A DNA stretch of 50,247 nucleotides from contig CAJWHM010000014.1 in NCBI GenBank assembly GCA_913041125.1, forward strand, positions 1 through 50,247, read 5' to 3'. Made by a program: the position numbers and the translations under genes. Positions 44,082 through 50,247 of the stretch are shown one piece after another (within the stretch, counting starts at the first letter, position 1; each line of letters begins with the position of its first letter). The notes under the pieces were generated by a model that saw only the letters and a list, made by a program, of their open reading frames with translations, was not told the DNA's origin and did not search any database. This DNA comes from an uncultured Bacteroidota bacterium (GTDB lineage Bacteria; Bacteroidota; Bacteroidia; Flavobacteriales; Flavobacteriaceae).

Positions 44082-45104
44082 TCACTCATCTTTATATATT
44101 TTGATTTTTAAATTTCCATCGGCATCCATATGAGCCCTGTACATACCTGGAGTATTCATCTCCATCATAGGATTTCCGAATCGATCAATGCCTATCACAC
44201 CCCCATTTCCTCCAAGTCTTGCAACTTTATTGTGAATCACTTCATATGCTGCTTCTTGTATACTCATATTCTTATACTCCATTAATGCAGAAATATCATG
44301 AGCAACAACTGAACGAATAAAAAATTCTCCCCAACCAGTTGCGGAAATGGCACATGTTAAATTATTAGCGTACGTGCCAGCGCCTATAATTGGTGCATCA
44401 CCAATTCGATTCCATTTTTTATTTGTCATCCCACCTGTTGAAGTTCCTGCAGATAAGTTCCCATTTATATCAAGTGCCACACAACCAACTGTTCCATATC
44501 TTTGATTTTGAAAATATTTTTTTTCATCGGATGACAATAAAGATTCTTTTAAAGCAGTTTTTTGTTGTACACGTTTTAAATCATTTATTCTTCTTTCAGT
44601 ATAAAAATATTCAGGATCAACAATCTCTAATCCCTGTTCTTTTGCAAAAGTGTCTGCTCCAGAACCAGATAACATGACGTGTTGGGAAGCCTCCATAACC
44701 TTTATTGCAGCAGAAATTGGGTGCTTTACTGTTTTAACACCAGAAACTGCTCCAGCATCTAATGAATTTCCATTCATAAACGAAGCATCTAATTCAATAT
44801 TCCCAAGAGCATTTAAAACAGCTCCCTTTCCAGCATTAAATAAAGGTGAGTCTTCCATTATATGAATAGTTTTTTCAACAGCATCTTGACTGTTTCCCCC
44901 AGCCTCTAAAATTTTATATCCGGCTTCAATTGCTTCCTTTAAAATATTTCTATATTCAGTATCTTTTGCAGAGGACATATTTTTCTTTAAAATTGTTCCA
45001 GCTCCACCATGGATAAGTATTCCAAACGTAGGGGTTATAATAGCTTCATTATTGTTCTTACACCCAAGAAAAATTGAAAACGTTATTATTATGATTTTTT
45101 TCAT
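44082..45104 (-). CDS. isoaspartyl peptidase / L-asparaginase, lipoprotein type
   Basis: This 340-residue Ntn-hydrolase belongs to family T2. The proenzyme is cleaved before the catalytic Thr205 in YGTVGCVALD, giving alpha and beta chains. GGAGT near residue 35 and AGTSTGGMTNK are further active-site parts. The N-terminus is a signal with a possible lipobox (SIFLGC), so the enzyme is probably lipid anchored outside the cytoplasm. It removes isoaspartyl dipeptides or asparagine. It lies alone between dinB and a divergent small membrane protein. Confidence 0.92.
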   Translation of the reverse strand: MKKIIIITFSIFLGCKNNNEAIITPTFGILIHGGAGTILKKNMSSAKDTEYRNILKEAIEAGYKILEAGGNSQDAVEKTIHIMEDSPLFNAGKGAVLNALGNIELDASFMNGNSLDAGAVSGVKTVKHPISAAIKVMEASQHVMLSGSGADTFAKEQGLEIVDPEYFYTERRINDLKRVQQKTALKESLLSSDEKKYFQNQRYGTVGCVALDINGNLSAGTSTGGMTNKKWNRIGDAPIIGAGTYANNLTCAISATGWGEFFIRSVVAHDISALMEYKNMSIQEAAYEVIHNKVARLGGNGGVIGIDRFGNPMMEMNTPGMYRAHMDADGNLKIKIYKDE

Positions 45105-45195
45105 AGTAAATTTTCTAATTTTACTAAGTTAATTTTTTATGGTATAAAAAAGCTGTATCATGAAATCAATATTTATGTAATTAAATTAAAAATTA

Positions 45196-45630
45196 ATGTA
45201 TAACATTTTAAAAACAGTTCATTCCTATTGGGCTTTCTTTGTTCTTACAATTCTTTTTATTGCAATTTTAAATTCTTTAATAAGAATAATATCAAAAAAA
45301 TCATTCAATTCAACAGATTTAAGAATAAGCCTTTTTGGACTGATTTTTTCTCATATTCAACTATTAATTGGATTAATTTTATACTTCATCTCTCCTTGGT
45401 TTGATCAGTGGTCCTCATTAGGGATGGGAATAATGAAAAACAATGAAAGTCGTTTGTATTTAGTCGAACATCCTATAACAAACATATTCGCAATTTTTTT
45501 TATTACAATTGGTTGGTCATTGAATAAAAAACAAAGTGAATCATCGAAGAAATTTTTGCGTATATCTTTATTTTATGGATTCGGATATATCTTACTATTA
45601 AGTAGAATTCCTTGGTCTAAATGGCTATAA
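45196..45630 (+). CDS. small four-helix membrane protein
   Basis: This 144-residue protein has about four transmembrane segments (15-30, 47-66, 95-110 and 120-140). Conserved-looking histidines occur in KTVHSYWAFF, IFSHIQLLIG and LVEHPITNIF, one per helix. Related flavobacterial proteins are sometimes called cytochrome b-like, and paired histidines could bind heme, but this is unproven. No other domain is present. It ends 23 bases before the pheS stop. It stands alone. Confidence 0.7.
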   Translation: MYNILKTVHSYWAFFVLTILFIAILNSLIRIISKKSFNSTDLRISLFGLIFSHIQLLIGLILYFISPWFDQWSSLGMGIMKNNESRLYLVEHPITNIFAIFFITIGWSLNKKQSESSKKFLRISLFYGFGYILLLSRIPWSKWL

Positions 45631-45653
45631 ACTTTTTTGTTTATTTAATTAAT

Positions 45654-46670
45654 TTAAAGAGTTGCTTTAAATTGTTTTAAGAACCTAACATCATTTTCAA
45701 AAAATAAACGAATGTCACTAATTTGGTATAATAACATCGCTATCCTTTCAATTCCCATTCCAAATGCAAAACCTGAGTAGTCTTTTGGATTAATTCCACA
45801 GTTCTCCATAACGTTTGGGTCAACCATTCCACATCCCATAATTTCCAACCAACCTGTGCCTTTTGTTATCCGATAATCTATTTCCGTCTCTAAACCCCAA
45901 TAAATGTCAACTTCTGCACTTGGTTCAGTAAATGGGAAATAAGAGGGTCTTAGACGTATATTTGAGTTGCCAAAGAGTGATTCTGTAAAATATTTTAAAG
46001 TTTGTTTTAGGTCAGCAAAGGATACATCTTTAGCAATATATAATCCCTCAATTTGATGAAAAATACAGTGTGCTCTGGAAGATATAGCCTCATTTCTAAA
46101 AACTCTTCCAGGAGAAATTGTCCTAATTGGAGGTTTATTGCTCTCCATATGTCTTACTTGAACAGAAGAAGTATGAGTACGAAGTAAAATATCTGGATTA
46201 GTTTGAATAAAAAAGGTGTCTTGCATGTCTCGAGCAGGATGATGGGGAGGTAAATTAAGAGCGGTGAAATTATGCCAGTCATCTTCAATTTCAGGTCCCT
46301 CTGAAATACTAAACCCTATCTGAGTGAAAATATCTATAATTCTTTTTTTAACGATTGAAAGGGGGTGGCGATTCCCAGATTGAATTTGAAATGAAGTCCT
46401 TGTAGGGTCATTTATTTTACTTTTTTTTGACTCCCATTTAGACTTAGATTTTAAATATTCAACTTTCAGACTGACAGCTTCTTTAAGTTTATTTAATTCT
46501 TTTCCATAGTTTTTTTTCTGTTCTGGTGGAATATCCCTGAATGAGGAAAATAAAGAACTTAGAATTCCTTTTTTCCCTGCATAACTTATCCTGAAAGCCT
46601 CTATTTCTGTTGAATTTTCACTATAAAAATTTTCAACTTCTTTTAAATATTTTTTTAGTTTGTCAATCAC
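45654..46670 (-). CDS. pheS: phenylalanyl-tRNA synthetase alpha subunit
   Basis: This 338-residue class II synthetase subunit has an N-terminal coiled coil. Motif 2 is [21 protein letters not shown] and motif 3 is [14 protein letters not shown]. With PheT it charges tRNA-Phe; pheT is not adjacent, which is common in Bacteroidota. The start is GTG (46670), giving MIDKLKKYL. An AT-only inverted repeat lies 62 bases upstream. Confidence 0.95.
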   Translation of the reverse strand: MIDKLKKYLKEVENFYSENSTEIEAFRISYAGKKGILSSLFSSFRDIPPEQKKNYGKELNKLKEAVSLKVEYLKSKSKWESKKSKINDPTRTSFQIQSGNRHPLSIVKKRIIDIFTQIGFSISEGPEIEDDWHNFTALNLPPHHPARDMQDTFFIQTNPDILLRTHTSSVQVRHMESNKPPIRTISPGRVFRNEAISSRAHCIFHQIEGLYIAKDVSFADLKQTLKYFTESLFGNSNIRLRPSYFPFTEPSAEVDIYWGLETEIDYRITKGTGWLEIMGCGMVDPNVMENCGINPKDYSGFAFGMGIERIAMLLYQISDIRLFFENDVRFLKQFKATL

Positions 46671-46731
46671 ACTGTAAAAATAATGTAGTTTTCTGAAATT
46701 ACATCCTTCTTTATGGATTAATAGGTTTCAT

Positions 46732-46761
46732 ATATTATTAAAAATATTCATTTAATAATAT
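46732..46761. repeat. 11-base perfect AT-only inverted repeat upstream of pheS
   Basis: ATATTATTAAA at 46732-46742 is the exact reverse complement of TTTAATAATAT at 46751-46761, with an 8-base spacer. It lies 62 bases upstream of the GTG of pheS and about 100 bases before cvpA. It could be an operator or a weak hairpin, but AT-only palindromes of this size are not rare in such a genome. Confidence 0.5.
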
Positions 46762-46861
46762 TATTGACAAACATGACTTTTCTACTAAAAGATGTTTAGG
46801 TTTTATATTATCATATTTTCTATTTAGTTTAATAATACTGAAAAAAATGTACTTTAGAAAG

Positions 46862-47371
46862 ATGAATTATTTTGATGTATTAGTATTTATAATACTTACC
46901 TACGGACTATTGAGTGGCTTTTTCAAAGGATTTGTTGTAGAAATTGCTGGTGTAATAGCTTTAATATTCGGGCTGTTAGGTTCATTTAAATTTTCAAATG
47001 TTTTAGGTAATACCGTTCAAATTTTTTTTGACTGGGATTCAAAAACAATACAAATCGTTAGTTTTATTTTCCTTTTCATCTTAATAATTTATTCAATATC
47101 ATTATTGGCAAAAATGATTACTAAAACTTTAAAGTTAATTGCGTTAGGTTGGTTAAATCGAATTTTAGGTGGTTTTTTTGGAATTCTAAAATGGGCTGTG
47201 GTATTAAGTGCTTTTACATTAATTATTAGTGAGTTAAATGAAATTATTACTATTTTCTCTGATTTTAACTTTGAAGATTCAAAAAGTTATTTCTTTTTAA
47301 ATAAATTTGGGAATTTTTTATTTGAATGGGTATTTCAATCTAAATCAATTCCAGAACAAGAAATTATCTAA
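46862..47371 (+). CDS. CvpA-family membrane protein
   Basis: This protein has 169 residues from the ATG at 46862. An ATG 15 bases earlier would add MYFRK. It has four predicted transmembrane helices and the family feature GLLSGFFKGFVVEIAG near the N-terminus. CvpA was first linked to colicin V production in E. coli; its general role in envelope integrity is incompletely defined. It overlaps batE by 8 bases at the 3' end. Confidence 0.85.
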   Translation: MNYFDVLVFIILTYGLLSGFFKGFVVEIAGVIALIFGLLGSFKFSNVLGNTVQIFFDWDSKTIQIVSFIFLFILIIYSISLLAKMITKTLKLIALGWLNRILGGFFGILKWAVVLSAFTLIISELNEIITIFSDFNFEDSKSYFFLNKFGNFLFEWVFQSKSIPEQEII

Positions 47372-48167
47372 AGAAATCATTATTCAAATATCTAAGTGAT
47401 GCATTTTCAATCCATCCTTCAGAGCCATTTGCTATTCTAATTTTTTTCCAATTTTCGAGTATATCTAAAACCTCTACTTTAGTTCCTTCATGAAGTGAAA
47501 ATAATAATTCTGCTTGTTGATTTGGTTCGGACCAAATGTCTTTTTGATTTGAAAATAAAATTGCAAAATTTGTGTTTTTTTCTTTTTCTTCTATTGAATA
47601 TGTTATTAAGAAACTTATCATAAAAAATATTAAAATTCCAAGAGCGATGAAAAAGAATGTTTGTTTTAAGGAAGCAGATTTTATAAAAACATACACTAAA
47701 AAAAGGCCACTAAATATCCAAAATAATATAACAGTTAGGTATGACCAATAAGAAAAGTTAAAAATTCCATATATCTTTTTTTGAAATGTTACTATTTGGG
47801 ATTCAGGGAGTTTCTCAATAGCGTCAATTGTCATATTTTTCGCAAAGTTACTATTGATGATTATATCTTCATCATTAGGGTCTAGCTGTTTAGCTTTTTC
47901 AAAATAATAAATACTTTCTGCAATATTATTTAGTTTGTAATATGCATTCCCCAGATTATAATATAGTTCAGCACTAATTTGTCCCATTTTTAGAGTTTGT
48001 TCATATAGTGAAATCGCTTTTTGATATTCTGCTTTATTGTAAGCACTATTACCCTGTTTAAATACGGATTCCATTGAGGCTTGTGCAAAAGCTAAATTTT
48101 GTATTAAAAGTGTTGCTCCAAAAAATAGGATGCTTTTTAGACTGCTAAATTTATATTTCTCTATCAT
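47364..48167 (-). CDS. batE: BatE-like TPR and SH3 protein
   Basis: This 267-residue membrane protein begins with a signal peptide (ILFFGATLLIQNLAFAQ). Two TPR repeats follow (AYNKAEYQKAISLYEQTL, YNLGNAYYKLNNIAESIYYF). Two transmembrane helices lie near 140-200, and a C-terminal bacterial SH3 domain ends in GSEGWIENASLRYL. This is the BatE layout of the Bat (aerotolerance) locus. Its start overlaps the batD stop by 4 bases, in the order batC-batD-batE. It is probably a periplasm-facing complex with the von Willebrand proteins BatA/BatB outside the window. Confidence 0.88.
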   Translation of the reverse strand: MIEKYKFSSLKSILFFGATLLIQNLAFAQASMESVFKQGNSAYNKAEYQKAISLYEQTLKMGQISAELYYNLGNAYYKLNNIAESIYYFEKAKQLDPNDEDIIINSNFAKNMTIDAIEKLPESQIVTFQKKIYGIFNFSYWSYLTVILFWIFSGLFLVYVFIKSASLKQTFFFIALGILIFFMISFLITYSIEEKEKNTNFAILFSNQKDIWSEPNQQAELLFSLHEGTKVEVLDILENWKKIRIANGSEGWIENASLRYLNNDFFR

Positions 48168-49936
48168 ATTTGACGATCAATTTTAGAAATTAATTCACCT
48201 GATTTTTCTAGATCTTCTTTTGTGTTTATTGATGATCCTGGAGCATAACGTGCCCTTTCACAATTCTCTATTACCTCTACATATTCTGATGATATTTGTT
48301 TATCTATTCCTTTATCATTAAGAAGTTTTTGAATTTTTGATTTACTAAGCTCAGTTGTTTCAATCTTAAGTTTGGCTTTTAAATAATTGTGGAGGGCTCT
48401 TTCAAGAGCTTCATAAAATTTAGCCTGGTCTTGAATAACCTTTTTTGCTGAACTTAAATATTTTTTTGCAAGCTGCTGAGCCCTTTTCTGTTTTCGAATG
48501 GTTAAATCTTCTGTCTGATTTAATATATATTTTTTTATCAATATTGAAGTTATGATTAGAACAATTGGAATGAATAATAAAGCCCAAAATAAATAACTTC
48601 TCCAAAATATTTTCTGATTTTTTTGTTGAAGCTTAGTGTCTAATTTTATAAATCTAAATGAGCTATCATTTGGAACTATGCTATTTTTTGACTTTGACAA
48701 ACCACTATTAACAGAAGGGAGTCCTGAAGTAGGACCATCATAAACATCTACAATTAATTCTTGAGAAAATAGAGTTTTATAAGCCTCTAATTTGGGATCA
48801 AAATAAGTAAATTCAATTGAGGGGATTGGATATTTACCTTGAAACTGAGGCACAATAGTATAACTATCTTCAACCGTACCTTGAATACCAGAAAGTGTTA
48901 CTTTAACTTTTTCATTATGCTCTGGTTCATAAACCTCGAGAGTATTTGGAACATTAATAGATGGTAAATTAAAAAGATTTAAATTTCCCTTTCCTCTAAC
49001 TTTTATTTTTGCCTGAAATGATTCTGAAGCTTTTAAGGTATTTTTATTTAAAATTAAATCAAAATCAAATTTTCCTACAGCACCTGAAAAATTTTCAGGT
49101 TTATTTTTTTTAGGTAAGTCTTTTACTTTAATTACCTTTTCTCCTGTAGTTATAGTTTTTTGAGATTGAGTTAAAATACGTCTTCCAAAAAGGTCACGCC
49201 TATTACTTGGTAAACTTAAAGTTAAATCTAATGTAAGTGGTTCTAAAATTAAATTTCCTGATTTCTGAGGATAAAGAACTGCTTTTCTCCATACAACTTC
49301 ATTATAAGACTCTCCTTTGAAAGTACCTCTCATATTTATTTCAGCTCTTCCTATTTTTATCAAATGACTCCAGAAATCACCATAAGATGGAGTCTCTAAT
49401 TCTGATACATCAGAAACTGAAATTGGATTTCTAAAATATAATTTGTAAATAATTGTGATCCCTTCATTTAGATATGGATTAGGGTTAGAAACTTCAGCGA
49501 CTAAATGTATGTTCTCGTCTATTTGCCCTTCTACATTATTTGGATCATTTGGCTTTTTTACAGCGTTAGTTACTTCAATTTCAATTGGGCTGGTTTTGTA
49601 TATCTCTCCATTAATTGTCACTTCTGCTTGACCAATAGTAAAATTACCCTTGCTTCTAGGTGTAAGAAAATATGTATATGTTTTTGAAAAGCTTTGGACT
49701 CCATTAACCCATGAACGACTAACAGCTTGTTGTGGACCGCTAATTATTTGAAAATTTTTAAATAGTGGAGGATTAAAATTATCTCCATTTTCATTCATCT
49801 CAAAATCAATTCTAAGTCTTTCATTCAAGCCTAGTCTTTTTTTGCTGACCTTTGCATCAAAACTTACTTGAGCTTGAAGATTAAACGTCAGTATAACAAA
49901 AAAACTGAAAAAGTATAGCTTTAAAAATTTCAACAT
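48164..49936 (-). CDS. batD: BatD-like membrane protein
   Basis: This protein has 590 residues from the ATG at 49936. An upstream ATG at 49948 would add MVIV. It starts with a signal peptide (YFFSFFVILTFNLQAQ) and has a long periplasmic beta-rich region with QVSFDAKVSKKRLGLNERL. A transmembrane helix near 455-475 (YLFWALLFIPIVLIITSIL) precedes a helical cytoplasmic tail. This is the BatD/oxygen tolerance family. It lies 5 bases after batC and overlaps batE by 4 bases. Confidence 0.9.
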   Translation of the reverse strand: MLKFLKLYFFSFFVILTFNLQAQVSFDAKVSKKRLGLNERLRIDFEMNENGDNFNPPLFKNFQIISGPQQAVSRSWVNGVQSFSKTYTYFLTPRSKGNFTIGQAEVTINGEIYKTSPIEIEVTNAVKKPNDPNNVEGQIDENIHLVAEVSNPNPYLNEGITIIYKLYFRNPISVSDVSELETPSYGDFWSHLIKIGRAEINMRGTFKGESYNEVVWRKAVLYPQKSGNLILEPLTLDLTLSLPSNRRDLFGRRILTQSQKTITTGEKVIKVKDLPKKNKPENFSGAVGKFDFDLILNKNTLKASESFQAKIKVRGKGNLNLFNLPSINVPNTLEVYEPEHNEKVKVTLSGIQGTVEDSYTIVPQFQGKYPIPSIEFTYFDPKLEAYKTLFSQELIVDVYDGPTSGLPSVNSGLSKSKNSIVPNDSSFRFIKLDTKLQQKNQKIFWRSYLFWALLFIPIVLIITSILIKKYILNQTEDLTIRKQKRAQQLAKKYLSSAKKVIQDQAKFYEALERALHNYLKAKLKIETTELSKSKIQKLLNDKGIDKQISSEYVEVIENCERARYAPGSSINTKEDLEKSGELISKIDRQI

Positions 49937-49941
49937 GACAA

Positions 49942-50247
49942 TTACCAATCTTTTTTTCCTCTTGCCGGAGCTCCTTTAATTTTTTTTGCGTTGATTTTAT
50001 CTTGAACTTTCTTTTCTTGATTATTCATGGCCTCAAGTAAACTCTCAACTTGTTGTGGTGAAAGTTGTCCCCTCTTTGGTCTGTCATTTTGAGGTTTTTG
50101 TTCTTTAGGTTTTTGTTCTTTTTTTTGATCACCTTCTTTATTTGGATCACCTTTATCGTCTGACTCATCTCCTTCATCTCCTTCCTTTTTAGGGTTTTTT
50201 TGGTCTTTGTTTTCTTGGTCTCCATCTTGATCCTTTTCTTGATCCTT
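49942..50247 (-). CDS. batC: BatC-like protein, 5' part outside window
   Basis: The C-terminal 101 residues are visible and in frame at the window edge. They are a long run of Lys, Asp, Glu, Gln and Asn (EQKPKEQKPQ repeats) ending LLEAMNNQEKKVQDKINAKK and ...GKKDW. This tail is typical of BatC, whose N-terminal TPR part is beyond the edge. The stop TAA lies 5 bases before the batD ATG, continuing the bat operon. The low-complexity region is expected for this family. Confidence 0.85.
   Translation of the reverse strand, partial: KDQEKDQDGDQENKDQKNPKKEGDEGDESDDKGDPNKEGDQKKEQKPKEQKPQNDRPKRGQLSPQQVESLLEAMNNQEKKVQDKINAKKIKGAPARGKKDW

Noticed and set aside
45627-45644. ATAAAC / GTTTAT hairpin after the small membrane protein
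   Set aside because: A six-base AT-rich stem is too weak to call a terminator without RNA data.
50025-50225. Lys-rich 66-codon minus-strand frame
   Set aside because: It is a frame-shifted reading of the batC tail; the batC frame gives the expected acidic run and the GKKDW end.
1-50247. CRISPR arrays, insertion sequences, integrases or phage genes
   Set aside because: No regularly spaced repeats, transposase motifs or structural phage proteins were found on either strand.

Overview
The window looks like a chromosome segment of a marine-type flavobacterium (Bacteroidota, Flavobacteriia) with a compact, AT-rich genome. The signs are a DnaE carrying an N-terminal proofreading exonuclease domain, a batC-batD-batE cluster, an acpP-fabF-rnc-hypothetical-pyk block, TAnnTTTG-like -7 promoter elements, few recognisable Shine-Dalgarno sequences, and a flavobacterial carotenoid gene set (crtI, crtD, cruF). 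No rRNA, insertion sequence, integrase, phage gene or CRISPR array is visible. No species can be named from this alone.

Layout. 1-512 is the 5' part of a secreted Ig-like protein. A tRNA-Asp with a hairpin terminator follows, then trxA and dnaE, all on the minus strand. 5687-11320 is a tightly overlapping plus-strand set: MBL-fold exonuclease, ATP-dependent DNA ligase, Lhr-like helicase and PdeM-type phosphoesterase. This is the known 'ligase-associated DNA damage response' cluster, and mfd follows it directly. This stretch is clearly richer in G+C than the rest of the window. 14688-20388 holds an ACT-domain protein, metG, an HDAC-like deacetylase, a CBS protein, a Rossmann-fold epimerase-like protein and a DUF2383-like helical protein. 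20395-27011 is the pigment region: crtA-crtD-cruF-lipoprotein on the minus strand and crtI on the plus strand, with a voltage-gated K+ channel and a ThuA-like protein between them. 27001-33880 is addA-addB plus an EF-hand membrane protein.

33973-38618 has sod, purF, a PfkB kinase, rnhA and purN. 38766-42913 is acpP-fabF-rnc-IPExxxVDY-like-pyk. Then come dinB, an isoaspartyl peptidase/asparaginase lipoprotein, a small membrane protein, pheS and cvpA. The window ends inside batC, after batE and batD.

Two themes stand out. First, genome maintenance is dense: DnaE with its own exonuclease, the ligase cluster, Mfd, AddAB and DinB. Second, a split carotenoid locus combines a spheroidene-monooxygenase-type CrtA with CruF and CrtD, and no cyclase is in view. 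The strangest sequence-level observation is that two large repair helicases, mfd and addA, have no ATG, GTG or TTG available at their evident N-termini. Five of the eight convergent gene pairs overlap at their stop codons, so the genome is highly compact.
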